Translations under genes and position numbers: made by a program
Shown here: positions 1 through 10,731 of the stretch, in pieces
How the letters are laid out: every line of letters begins with the position of its first letter
How positions within the stretch are numbered: position 1 is the stretch's first letter
The notes under the pieces: generated by a model
What the model saw: the letters and a program-made list of their open reading frames with translations, nothing else
Told to the model about the DNA's origin: nothing
The model's database searches: none
Assembly: GCA_039519185.1 (NCBI GenBank)
Contig: CM076846.1
Location: 149,186,605 to 149,250,604 of the forward strand
Source of the DNA: Astragalus membranaceus
Taxonomy: Eukaryota > Streptophyta > Magnoliopsida > Fabales > Fabaceae
Direction of reading: 5' to 3'
Length of the DNA: 64,000 nt

Positions 1-841
1 TACTAGTATCTTTTTGAACACACATTTCACCTTTCCTTCACTATTATTAGCATTAGGTTTAGACGAGTATTGATATTGACTAATAGTAGTATCCCACTCT
101 TCATCTTCTGCTTCTTCCAATTCCATTCTACATTAAATAAAATCATTGAAAGTGTTGAAAGAAAATTCTTGAAAAATTGGAAATTAAAACGCTTTCTCTA
201 TATATGCACAGCATCAGCATGTCTATTACATTACAAGATGAGAGAAATTAAGAAGAATAAAAAGCCAGAACAGAGTTTTACCTGAACTGAATGTGAGATA
301 AATTAAGCTTCAGGAAGGGTGGTTGTATAATCAAACATAAAATAGTTAAAGCTCAGATTTCATTACACGAAAATATAGGAAAACTGAAACAGCGCACTTT
401 ACTGAAACAAATAACTGTTTCAAGTAGGGGCAAATGAAAAACAAGGCAATTGTAGTGGAAGGTGCTACTTTCAGTATAAGGCAAATTGTCAAATTCAATT
501 TTTACTAGATACTAGCAAGGTACCCATGCATTCACACAGATTGCTTAGATTTCTACAAATGTTCGAAAACCCGTGAATAAAATAAATAATTACTTAGAAT
601 GAAACTTAGCTAAATAGGTATAAATGATGAAGTTACATGAAACTACAACACAATAAAATTGACTTCAGAAGCTCACAGGAAGAAATAAAGTATGGTAAGA
701 CAACATTGCAGATACATACCAAAAGAAGGAAAAGAATCAGTTACTATCTAAAATGAAACATTATGATGGCAATAAGAGGGCGGCAGTATAAAACACCATT
801 TAGATGGCAATTTAAGTTCAAGGGCAGGAAGTTGGCAATCA
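1..841. other. Non-coding flank, no gene recognised
   Basis: I see no supported gene here. The short open frames are AT-rich and resemble nothing I know. The right part probably contains the 3' untranslated region of the minus-strand p44-like gene, whose stop codon is at 842-844. Confidence 0.5.
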
Positions 842-3251
842 TTATGCAGCAGTTACTGACTTGGAATGCCTGAAACTCTCACACCCTGGGCAGTTATGTA
901 AGCTCTCATGAACGTAGATGTCACACTCAAGGCAGAATTGTTGTTTGCATTTTGGGCAAGTAACAGAAAGTTCAGGCTTGTTTCCTGTTCCACAACCAGT
1001 CAACGGAAGGGTTTTTAGAAAAAATAGCAACAATAAATCCTATATGCAATACTATTTGTAATACAAGGAAAATACCAGGAACTTATAGCATCAACCGTAA
1101 CACTGTAGATTTTCAGCATTGGGCTTATGTGGGGAAAAAACAATCACATAAAGCATAACCAAAAAAGTTGACTGCTGTATACTCAGAAATATGACCACAG
1201 CCACTTAAAATCACGTTCTCTTTAAAAACTTGAAATTATTTGATCGTTGTAATTAGTATGCTTAATGCATACATTGTTATTTGAATCCACCATGTCACTT
1301 AAGAAGTCTTTCCCCCCTGAATTCAGGGTCAGTTGCATAACATCACTATCGATGCATCAACATGATGACAGGAAATCTTAAGGCGTTTATGTCTGGTAAA
1401 AATAATTCCTCATATCATGCATGTTATATCATAGTTGATAGAATTCATGTCCTTGTAAGATACTAGTATTAAGATGCTGTGTCATGTAAATATTGCAGAG
1501 CAAATAATTGGATTGCCATTCAAAATATGTACTTCACAAATCATATAAGTTACAATGCTCGAGATGGTTGTACATTGCCAAAATTGTAAATGTATGAAGA
1601 AACTTAACCTTGACAACTTTTCTGCAAAAACTTACCCTCACTAAGAAGACTTTGTTGGCAACCAAAACATATATTTGGAAATCTGTGCCTTGGATCATTT
1701 TGAGATGCTGGAGGGACCTCATCAAACGGCACTATAGGGAAGAGATGATGATATGACCTTGCCAAATGGGGTGAAGAAATAAGGGTCAATCCACATATGC
1801 GACGTTCAGTAGGAAACTCACAAACACGAACTTTACATCTTGGACAAGTGTAGCCCTCTCCGATCTTAGCCTCTTCATGACATGTACAAATTGCAACAGA
1901 ACCCTCAGCTGCTCTTTGTGGGAAACCCATCTTAATTAAATTAGATGTAGCATACTCTGCTATTGCCGGGGGAGGTGGTGCATGTTCTAGAATTAACTCT
2001 TTAAAGTGAGACTGCATGAGATGTATACATGTATATGAATGCACACGTTCATAAATTTAAGAACATTTCAAGGATGCAAACACAATCTAAGGTGAATGGG
2101 ATTCTGCACGCTTAATCAGAATAAGATTGCCTGATTATAAATCTCAAATTCCTTTTATAGAGGAGGATTAATTTGTATTTGTACTGCATATTGTTCAATG
2201 GTAATCAACAAACTAACCTCATCTAGTGCAACAGGATAAGTTCCACCAGTTTCTTGGCAGAGATGTTTGCATATAAACATTTCAGCAGCAAGACCAATGA
2301 CAGAGCATCTTATTTTACTTCTTTTGCATTTCTGGATGGTTTCCATAAGATCACCAGGGTCGCATGTACTGAGAGCCGAATATAAAATCAAAACTTCTCG
2401 ATGACCATATGATGGAACTTGATTTAGATAGCGATGAACAAGATCTAGTGCATTTTGTAGGGAGGCATCACCTGAGCATTCCAGTTTACCCATCAAAGCT
2501 TTAATGTGGGACTCGGGACTGCCACCAAGATCAGTCAAGCATTGAGCAACCCCGTCTTTTGTTGTCACCAAACCAACATGACTAAGTGGATTCTGATCAA
2601 AGAACTCCCTAATAAATGCCTCAACCTGTTTCCCGATCACAGCCATCCTACTTGGTCGAAAGTCTGTCACTGCAGCTGCCTTCACATGATGACAAAAACA
2701 GAGTTATAATAATAGGCCAAGAGATTAAAAGAACATAAACGTAATAATATGAATAAGATACTAGTAGTGAGAGGGTGATAAGCAATTTCCTAATATCATT
2801 TCAAGCATAAGAACTGCTCAGCATGGAAGCATCAAGGTGAGTGCGTTCACAGCAATCACAACAATCAGAGTTCACAGAGTTCAGAGTCCAACTGAGATGT
2901 ATCAAAAATAAACACACAAAGGTAGGAAATAACATAATATAATATTATAATACAGTACCAGATTCTACCATTTCCACTGTCTCTGCTAATCCATATTCGT
3001 GTGCCAAAAATTCCCAAAAGTTCAACTATCAAATTGTTTCCCTCTCTTACCTTCTTCCAACATTACCCCACCAACTTCTGAATCTGAAATTAAAGAAGAA
3101 AGAGAAGAGGAGATAAATTAGGGTTCCCAATCTGAAATTAAAGCAAAACAATAAGAAGAAAACGAAAATTAAAGCAAAACAAACGAAAATTAAACAACAG
3201 CGAATCACAGAGAGAGAAGCTAGGGTTTACCTTCATAAAAGAGGAAGCCAT
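842..3251 (-). CDS. GTF2H2: TFIIH subunit 2 (p44/SSL1)-like gene, N-terminally truncated
   Basis: p44/SSL1 is a core TFIIH subunit that supports the XPD helicase in transcription initiation and nucleotide excision repair in the nucleus. Exons on the minus strand: 2218-2679 (Ssl1/vWA-like, beginning AAAVTDFRPSRMAV), 1636-2011 (end of the vWA-like part plus a Cys-rich C4 zinc region) and 842-984 (C-terminal zinc/RING-like region with CPKCKQQFCLEC and CPGC). Introns are GT-AG and the phases fit; two would-be coding runs (into 2155 and up to 1033) are intron read-through. A possible first exon at 3231-3251 (MASSFMK) has a good donor and joins in phase, giving about 333 aa. Plant p44 proteins are about 420 aa, so roughly the first 90 residues, including the first beta-strand with its conserved Asp, are missing. 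It could be a truncated paralogue, an alternative transcript or a pseudogene; the product family is certain. Confidence 0.88.
3231..3251 (-). other. Candidate short first coding exon of the p44-like gene
   Basis: On the minus strand ATG at 3251-3249 opens seven codons followed by a strong donor (AAG|GTAAAC). The next candidate acceptor is at 2680-2681, immediately before the p44 exon, and the phases match. No transcript evidence is available, so this is a prediction. Confidence 0.45.
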
Positions 3252-3291
3252 GGGAGAGAGAAGCAGCGAATCAGAGAAACTGAGAGAGCGA

Positions 3292-3487
3292 GAGTGAGAA
3301 CCTGAGAGCGATTGAAGAGAGCGGGAGTGAGATTCTGAGAGAGTGAGAGTGAGAACCTGAAGCGAGGGAGAACCTGAGAGCGCGAGAGAGAACCTGAGAG
3401 GGAGAGAGTGAGGTTCTGAGAGGGAGAGAGTGAGATCGTGAATCTGAGAGCGAGAGAGTGAGGTTCTGAGAGGGAGAGAGTGAGATC
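3292..3487. repeat. GA-rich degenerate minisatellite
   Basis: Degenerate repeats of a gagagagtgag / cctgagag type run just upstream of the candidate first exon of the p44-like gene. The plus strand is almost all purine. On the gene's own strand this would be a CT-rich 5' leader or promoter tract, which is common in plants. Confidence 0.7.
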
Positions 3488-4230
3488 TGTTATATTATTT
3501 TAATTGTAAAAACCTTTTTCCGACGGAAACATTAAAAAAAGGGTACCGTGGGTAGAAGTGGCTATAGCTATAGGGAAATTTTTTAGTAGTGACGGTTTCG
3601 ACTATATCATTGAATAAAAGTAATCTTTGTTTATTACCATTGATAAGAATTTCAATGATAGTAATCTTTATTTTTAATGATATCACAAAAATTACTTTTC
3701 TTAAGTACCATTGATGTCTCTTCTCTGTTTTACCAACATTAAGATAAATGATATTAAAAATAATTTCACCAAAAAAAAAATACTCCCTTCGGACTTAATT
3801 ATAAACAATAACTAGTATGTGGATGATTCATGGTTTAGTATTATTAAGATAACTACTTTCACACATATTAAGAATTGTAGTTTTGTGCATTTAATCTTCT
3901 TGAATTCATGAAAAAATTAAAAAAATTTACTAAGTTATCCCTAACAAATAGTCATCTTCTCACAATATTATTGAGTCGATTTAAGGGTAGTTGTGGAAAA
4001 ATGACACTAAATATGAGTAGACTAATTGACATTTGCTTATATTTGAGTCCGCAAAAACTAGACTCGTTTTTGCTTATAATTGAGTCGAGAGAGTACCAAG
4101 TACATCATTATCATTATTTTTTTTGGTACATCATTATCATTATGATATCTACCTAGCTAGTGGTAGTGATGTTAGTTTTTTTTTACTAATAAATAATAAT
4201 AGTGATGTTACTAAGCTTGTAACAAAACAA
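3488..4230. other. AT-rich intergenic DNA, no gene recognised
   Basis: No coding region is supported. It contains A/T runs and a short motif of the actcccttcggacttaatta type that often marks decayed inverted-repeat elements in legumes, but I could not define its ends. Confidence 0.4.
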
Positions 4231-4233
4231 AAA

Positions 4234-4500
4234 AGGTAAATTTTTTAGTTTTTTTATAGAAAAATGTGGGTAATTTACCCTATATGATATGAAATCAATA
4301 AAATTGATTCGTTTTCTTTAATTGTTTTTTTGTGGATTCCACTATATTTGTCCACAAAATATATTTGTTCTTTCCAAAAAAATAAATTATTTGGATAGAT
4401 GTGACAAATTTTGAATGAATGCAAGTGAAATTAGGTAAGTTACCCACATTTTTCAAAAAATATCTAGGATTCGCTTAAAAAGTAAATTTCACCTAGCTAC
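4234..4500. mobile_element. MITE-like inverted-repeat element (about 0.27 kb)
   Basis: The left arm (around 4255-4280, containing aaaaatgtgggtaatttacc) is mirrored by the right arm (around 4433-4456, containing aggtaagttacccacatttt). Weaker complementarity continues outward to about 4234 and 4500. There is no coding capacity. Outer ends and a target-site duplication are not certain. Confidence 0.6.
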
Positions 4501-4585
4501 TTGATTGATTTGTATATTTTGCATGTATAGATGCACGTTGATATTAAATAAATGGGATGCGTGTGCCAAATTTTGTGAAATATCA

Positions 4586-4735
4586 AGTAATTCTTAGGTG
4601 ATCACAAATATTTAGTCACAACATTTGGTCACACCACAAAAATAATAGTTGTGTTTCCCCGAAATACATTTATTGTTGTTTTGTGTGTGTAACCAAATGC
4701 TGTGACTAATTATTTGCGACCACCTAAAAATTACT
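4586..4735. mobile_element. Short hairpin MITE, about 150 bp
   Basis: The two halves are inverted copies over about 60 nt each: the left begins agtaattcttaggtg and the right ends cacctaaaaattact, with matching interior tracts (tagtcacaacatttggt versus aaccaaatgctgtgacta). The single strand would fold into a long imperfect hairpin. No ORF. Confidence 0.75.
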
Positions 4736-4746
4736 CATATAATTAA

Positions 4747-5275
4747 GGGTTAAATATGTTTTTAGTCCTTATAAAATTTCACTGTTTTGTTTTCACTCCC
4801 TATAAATATTTTCGTCGACTTTTAGTCCCTATAAAATTTCACAATTTCATTTTTAGTCCCTATAAAATGCTAACTTCTGTATACTACTGAATTTTTAAGT
4901 GATGATTTGCCTATATGTTAAGGACATTATAAACAATCTATCAAACAAAAATATTAGAATTTTTGAACATGGGATGAATTAAATATAAAACTTTAAGTGC
5001 AAAAAGTTCAAGAAACAAAATAAAGGAAATATTACCCTAGAAATCAAATTTTGAACTTATTTTTTGTGAGAGATATATTTGTAATATCTTTAACGTGTAT
5101 GCAAAATATCATTCAAAAATTCTAAAGGTATACATGAAAATTTTAAAATTATGAGCTTATAGGGACTAAAAACAAAATTGTAAAATTTTATAGGGACTAA
5201 AAGTTGATGAAATTTTTTATAGGGACTAAAAACAAAATAGTGGTATTTTATAGGGACTAAAAATATATTTAACCC
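4747..5275. mobile_element. Non-autonomous Mutator-like element with 9-bp target duplication
   Basis: Ends are GGGTTAAATATGTTTTTAG on the left and its near inverse on the right, followed inward by several copies of tagtccctataaa-type sequence in inverted orientation. The flanks are tataattaa (4738-4746) and tatagttaa (5276-5284), 8 of 9 identical. A 9-bp duplication is typical of Mutator-like transposition. The 0.5 kb interior has no transposase. Confidence 0.75.
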
Positions 5276-5312
5276 TATAGTTAACTGTGGATAAACTACT
5301 CACAATTTTTCA

Positions 5313-5366
5313 AATAACAACATATATAGGGACTAAAAATATATTTAACCCTATATATGTTGTTAA
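5313..5366. repeat. Perfect-looking palindrome around a second MULE terminus
   Basis: A single copy of the terminal sequence of the neighbouring element (agggactaaaaatatattt, then aaccct) is flanked by inverted arms aacaacatatata and tatatatgttgtt. It looks like a terminal fragment left after excision or aberrant repair and could form a small cruciform. Confidence 0.55.
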
Positions 5367-6260
5367 TATTTTGAGTAAAGACCCAAATTGGTCCTTGATA
5401 ATTTCTTCGCGGGACACATTGGTCCCTGACAAATTTTTCGGGACACATTAGTCTCTGACAATTGTAAAACGAGACATGTTAGTCCATTCGTCCATTTAAC
5501 CGTTTCCAGCACAGTTAACTCCTCCTACGTCGCCCGTTAACTGTCACGTTGTAACGTCAAACGCCACGTAAGTGGGCATTTGGACAAATAAGTCCCTGAC
5601 GTTACAAAATTGAAAAATTTTAAAAAAAAAAGAAAAATTAGTTCCTGATCTTTTTTGGACAAATTAGTCCCTGGGTCATCTTTAACCTTGAATGTCTGGC
5701 TTGTGAAACCATAAACCATTTTTTTACCCACTCAGAGGGAGAAGACACACACATATATATAGAACGAGGAAAAGATAAGTTTTTTCCACTGTTTTTCGTT
5801 TTGATTCATGATTTGTGTGTTATTATTAACCACGGCGTGTTATATACTTTAATAAAATAATAAATGATTTCAAAAAAAAATAACTTTATAAAAAAAAGGA
5901 AGTTTCGTTATTATTTCCTTGCAGTGATATTTTGACGAAATATAGTGATCATGTTTACTTGAGTGGTTAATCGAAATGATTCTGCTGTAAAATCAGGTCT
6001 ATAAAATCTATCAATGATTCTACTATACATGCTAAAGTTAGCTTGCCTTTGATTTAATTTCCACTGATATGAAATGGGCTCAGATAATTGATGCAAATTA
6101 AGGTTCATTAGGAATTTTTATAGGTCCTTGAACTATTTAGGAATTTTTAAATAAGTCACTAAACTAAAAAGAGTTGTAATCAGGTCTCTGAATTAATATA
6201 GTTTTCTCAATTAGGTCTTTCTGTTACATTACACTTAATCAACAGTTAGTCAATATTTGT
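5367..6260. repeat. Decayed repeat mosaic, no gene
   Basis: Repeated phrases such as aaattggtccttgata, acacattggtccctgac and acaaattagtccctgg (5378-5690), and later aggtccttgaacta (6122) and caggtctctgaatt (6181), are typical of decayed short transposons in legumes. A tract at 5939-5980 recurs at about 6379-6412 (both containing ggtgttaatcgaaatg-like sequence). No reliable terminal repeats or coding region. Confidence 0.5.
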
Positions 6261-7095
6261 AGTTGCACAGCAAGCTTGTTCCAATCCAAGAGTGTCGCAA
6301 CAAAATGTAGGAGGTATACAAGGTGATTTTCTATTAGTATTTAAATTTATTAAATGATATACCAACCATTGGATCCATATAGTGATGTTACTTGAGGTGT
6401 TAATCGAAATGGTTTATTGTTTCTTCTATTATTGTTATTCTTTATTAATTGAATAAGAGAACAAATAGAATACAACAAACTAGTACAGCTAGGTAACCGA
6501 TCATAGATTTGTATTCTTCTATTTTTTTATGGTTGCTGACTAACTGGAAATGAGATTTCTATTTCGTGACAAACATAGTGGTTGGAAAGGATACTCTCAA
6601 GTGACATGAGAGTCCAGTGAAATCCTAGTCATTTATTAAAGAGAGAGAAGATGTGTGTATAATATAATAAATAAGAGAGAGATGAGCTTTAAAGGTGAGA
6701 TTGATAACACTTTATTTCCTCAAGTTTTTTTCCACTTGAGATAATCCATTCCCGGTTGGTTTAATTATGTACATAAAGTTGATCACTCTCGTGCTTTGAA
6801 ATTTCTCTTTGAAACATAGTGCTTTGTGACTAAAAAAAGTTGGTGAGAGAAACCACGCATAGTGCTTTGAAATTTCTCTTTGAAACATAGTGCTTTGTGA
6901 CTAAAAAACTCGTGATTTTATATAGCTCTCACCATATGAATCACGCATATCAATTAGTGGTTTATAAACTCGTGATTTTATCAATTAGTGGTTGTTAAGA
7001 AACCACGCATATCAAATCATCAATGTCAACTAATTAGTGGTTTATAAACTCGTGATTGAATTTGGAAATCACTCATCTGATTAACTTCTCTTGTT
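6261..7095. repeat. Upstream region of the TNL pseudogene with direct duplications
   Basis: A ~67-bp unit (gtgctttgaaatttctcttt through gctttgtgactaaaaaa) is tandemly duplicated at about 6793-6909. A second phrase (attagtggtttataaactcg) occurs at 6954, 7034 and in shorter form near 6983. This may be the old promoter of the adjacent resistance-type gene. No gene is seen. Confidence 0.55.
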
Positions 7096-8386
7096 ATGGC
7101 TTTTGTCACCGAAGAATTTACCTACTACGATTAGTTCCTCAGCTTCAGAGGTGAGGATACTCGTTACAGTTTCACTGGCAATCTCTGGAAAGCTCTTGAT
7201 GACAGGGGAATTCACACATTCATTGATGACGAGGAGCTTCAAAAAGGGGATGAAATTACACCATCACTTGTTGAGGCTATTGGAAAATCTAGAATGGCCA
7301 TCATTGTGCTCTCTAAGAACTATGCTTCTTCCTCCTTTTGCTTACGAGAACTTTCTGAGATCCTTGATTCCATAAAGAATAATGGTCGGCCCGTTTGGCC
7401 GATTTTTTATGACGTGGATCCTTCTGATGTGCGAAAACTAACTGGGACATACGGAGAAGCAATAGCTAAACACGAAGCAAGGTTCAATCCTAACATGGGT
7501 TTGTTGCAGAGATGGAAGAACACTTGGTACCAAGTACCTATCGAAGAGAGGTCCAATCATAATATGGAATTGCTGCAAAAATGGAAGAACGCTTTGAACC
7601 AAGTAGCTAATTTGTCTGGATTTCATTACAATAACTGGTATATTATATTCTTTTTTATTTTCATTTGTCAAGTATTATAGTTTCGATTATAATTAATATT
7701 TATTAGACATGACGCACTAGCATTAATTCACACAACCTCACTTCTTGTATTGGGCAGGGATGGATATGAGCATGAATTTATTGGAAAGATCATTGAACAA
7801 ATCTCGAGAGAGATTAAACCTATTACGTTACCTATTGGTGGTGACCAAGTTGGACTAGAATCCAGCACGCGAGAGGTCGAATTTCTTTTAGATGTTGGGT
7901 CTGATGATTCATGATAGAGTCCACATGGTTGGGATATGTGGGATTGGTGGGATAGGAAAAACGACTCTTGCTCTAACCGTTTATAATTTGATTGCCCGTC
8001 AATTTCAAGCTTCGTGTTTTCTTGAAAACATAAGAGAAAATTCAGAAAAACGCGGGTTGGAGTATCTCCAAAGCATCCTTCTTTCTCAAATACTTAATGA
8101 TAAAAAAATTGAAGTAACAAGTGTCAAAGAAGGCATGTCAAAAATACAACAAAGGCTTCATAAAAAGAAGGTTCTTTTACTTCTGGATGAGAGCAATTAG
8201 ATGCGATTGCTGGAAATCCAAATTGGTTTGGTCTCGGACGTAGGGTCTTAATCACTACTCGAGACAAACGATTGCTAAAATGTCATGGGGTTGAAAGTAT
8301 ATATGATGTGAAGGAATTGAACAACAAAGATGCTTTTGAGTTGGTTAGCCTAAAAGCTTTTAAAACTGTCCAAGTTACTGTTGGGG
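7096..8386 (+). pseudogene. TIR-NBS(-LRR) disease-resistance-type pseudogene, 5' half
   Basis: TNL proteins are intracellular immune receptors; the TIR domain has NADase/signalling activity and the NB-ARC is a nucleotide switch. ATG at 7096 opens a TIR exon to a donor at 7637|7638; the NBS exon starts at 7758 (phase fits). Recognisable parts: LSFRGEDTRYSFTGNLW, DDRGIHTFIDDEELQ, YDVDPSDVRK, the P-loop GIGGIGKTTLA (about 7940), RNBS-A, kinase-2 LLLLD and RNBS-B LITTRDKR. Lesions: TAG at 7132-7134 where TIRs have Val of YDVFLSF; an extra ~7 nt near 7905-7915 that shifts frame before the P-loop; a small deletion just after kinase-2 near 8190-8200. Homology stops around 8365-8386, with no GLPL, MHD or LRR. 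A 60-65 nt internal duplication lies at 7484-7613. Clearly non-functional. Confidence 0.92.
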
Positions 8387-8440
8387 ATAAACACGTGAAA
8401 GGGACAAGAAAAGGAAGTGGCGGCGCAAGGTACAAGAGGA
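8366..8440. other. Junction between TNL pseudogene and gypsy element A
   Basis: The resistance-gene similarity fades after KAFKT (8366) and the gypsy polyprotein similarity ends at GKLVIP (about 8440, minus strand). The ~60-75 bp between them fit neither well. No LTR, TSD or polypurine tract is visible, so element A was truncated by rearrangement and not cleanly inserted here. Confidence 0.55.
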
Positions 8441-9808
8441 ATAACAAGCTTCCCCTTCCTTCTTAACTCATTTCTCACCCAAGTGAATTTAGAGTGACTA
8501 GCAGGATTGTTTGTGACTTCAGAAATAATTTTCTGCAGGGTAGGATCTTGCTGCCAAGACTGTTGAATAAGAGCAAACAAGTCTTGGTGGCCAGTATCTA
8601 GTAATAGAGGCAATAGTTCAGCACCTTGGCGCCTAGAAAGAGCATCAGCAGCAGTATTCGAAGCACCCTCTTTGTATTGAATGTCAAAGTCATATTCCAT
8701 AAATTTAGCCACCCAAACTTGTTGAAAAGGAGTGTTGAGACGTTGTTCAAGGATGTGCTTAATAGATTTCTGGTCTGTCTTGATTGTGAAAGGAGCAAAA
8801 GCCAAGTAGGTAGTCCATTTTTGTACAGCATAAATAATAGCCAGTATCTCACGTTCATAGATTGAAAGAGCTTGTTGTTTTGGACCAAGAGCCTTGCTGA
8901 TATAAGCAATTGGGTGGGAATCCTGCATTAAAACTGCACCAAGACCAGAGCCAGAGGCATCAGTTTCAACAATAAATCGTTTTGAAAAGTCTGGTAATTT
9001 TAACACAGGAGCAGTGATGAGAGCCTGTTTCAATGCATGAAAAGCCTGAGTAGAGTTAGCAGTCCAATGAAAAGAGTCTTTCTTTAGCATCTCAGTAAGA
9101 GGCTGAGCAATGGAACCAAAATTCTTGACAAATCTACGATAGTAACCAGCTAAGCCAAGGAAACCACGCAGTTGTTTCAAGTTCTCAGGTAATGGCCAAG
9201 TGCTGACAGCATCAATTTTTGCAGGATCAGTGCTAGCACCATCTCTAGTGATGAAATGGCCTAGGTATTCAATCTTAGAAGTAGCAAAATGACATTTCTT
9301 CTTATTAAGATAGAGTTGTTCCTGTCTAATAATTGTAAAAACTAAAGACAAGTGTTCCACATGCTCAGCTAGATCCTTGCTATAAACCAATATATCATCA
9401 AAGAAAATTATCACAAATTTTCTTAAGAAAGCATGAAAGACATTGTTCATAAGAGCTTGAAAGGTAGCCGGGGCATTAGCTAAACCAAAAGGCATTACTA
9501 AATACTCAAAGTGGCCTGAATGAGTCTTAAATGCAGTCTTATGTTCTTCACCTATGTCCATTCTCACTTGATGGTAACCAGATCGTAAATCTAGTTTAGA
9601 AAATATAGAAGCACCATGTAATTCATCCATCAAATCTTCTATTAAAGGAATAGGGAATCTATCCTCAATAGTATGGGAATTAAGTCTTCTAAAATCAACA
9701 CATGAATGCCATGAACCATCCTTCTTTTTTACTAAAACAGTAGGTGAAGCGTAAGGGCTAGTGCTATGTTGAATGACACATTGTTCTAACATATCACTAA
9801 TGAGCTTA
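8437..9808 (-). pseudogene. Element A RT and RNase H
   Basis: Minus-strand frame from MLEQCVIQHSTSPYASP (9792) through RT (VKKKDGSWHSCVDFRRLN, LRSGYHQVRM, MPFGLANAPATFQ, catalytic FFDDILVYS at about 9385-9410), the connection region, and RNase H (VETDASGSGLGAVLM, DQKSIKHILEQ, ADALSRR). It ends soon after GKLVIP, where the integrase zinc domain should begin. A run of eight A residues (plus-strand T run 9818-9825) is one base too long for the frame entering RT, which separates it from the protease ORF. The fragment could not support transposition. Confidence 0.88.
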
Positions 9809-10726
9809 TCAACTATGTTTTTTTTGTATAGCAGAGTACCTGTATGGACGCGGATTGAATGGCTCAGTGCCCTCTTTCAAAGGGATTCTGTGATCAAAGC
9901 CTGGCCGTGGGGGAGGCAACTCAGTTGGCTCTGCAAAAATATCTTCAAATTGCTCCATAAGAGACAGAATCAATGGAGGAATGGCTTGTTCTTCCTTGTC
10001 AGCAATGAGAGTACAGGAAGGTAAAGAAAGGTGAGCATCATTGTTCTCCACACTTAGAAAACATAACTCAGCACTCTGCTGCAAAGCTTGAGCAAAAGTT
10101 TTGTTATTGATGAGCTTCACAGGTGGAGTTCTTGCTCCCCGAAGTAGTAATTTCTGTCCATTGACAGAGAATTCCATGTGAAGTTTGTCAAAGTCCCAAA
10201 GAATAGGGCCTAGAGACTTCAACCATTGAATTCCTAGAATAACATCATAAGTGCCAAGAGGCAACACAATCATATCAGCAGTAAATGTAATATGTTGGAT
10301 TTTCCAAGTAAAACCTTTACATATAAATGGAGCACGTAGGTTGTGACCTCCACCAGTAGTAATAGGCAATATAGAAGCAGTTTCCAGTTTACAACCAAGT
10401 CTCTTGGCCACCTCTATGTCCAAGAAATTGTGTGTGCTACCACTATCCAACAAAATTTGCAACAATCTCTTATCACATAAGCCAGTCACTCTCATAGTTT
10501 GATAACTAGAAACACCAGTCATAGCATGGAGGGAAAGGAGGGGTGGTTCAGTGTCTGTTTGGGCTTCTGGTGCGGCTTGGGATTCTGTGTTGGGGTCACT
10601 AGTGTCTGGTTGTTCTTCATCTTCTATTTCTAGGAGCATAAGCATTTTGCACGTCTATCGGCCATATCAGCAGCTGAGTATGTTTTAGTGTATTTGGGAG
10701 GTAGCTGGTTAGGTAGTGTTTGGGTA
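9809..10726 (-). pseudogene. Element A gag C-terminus and protease
   Basis: The ORF 10645-9809 contains the aspartic protease active site LLDSGSTHNF and the flap-side motif VILGIQWLK, then the RPYRYSAIQK start of RT. Upstream (10726-10646) the gag frame reads ...DMADRRAK and then changes frame where gypsy gags normally carry a CCHC zinc knuckle (usually RRAKGLC...). The knuckle is absent here, so a deletion with frameshift separates gag from protease. Confidence 0.82.
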
Positions 10727-10731
10727 GGGTT

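Noticed and set aside
70..285. 71-codon ORF near the left edge
   Set aside because: AT-rich, with no recognisable domain and no codon bias.
842..1033. Minus-strand ORF starting at 1033 as a separate small zinc protein
   Set aside because: The part above 984 is intron. The rest is the last exon of the p44-like gene, with a matching splice acceptor.
7091..7375. 94-codon ORF at the start of the TNL region
   Set aside because: It is out of frame with the TIR domain. The real frame starts at ATG 7096 and hits TAG at 7132.
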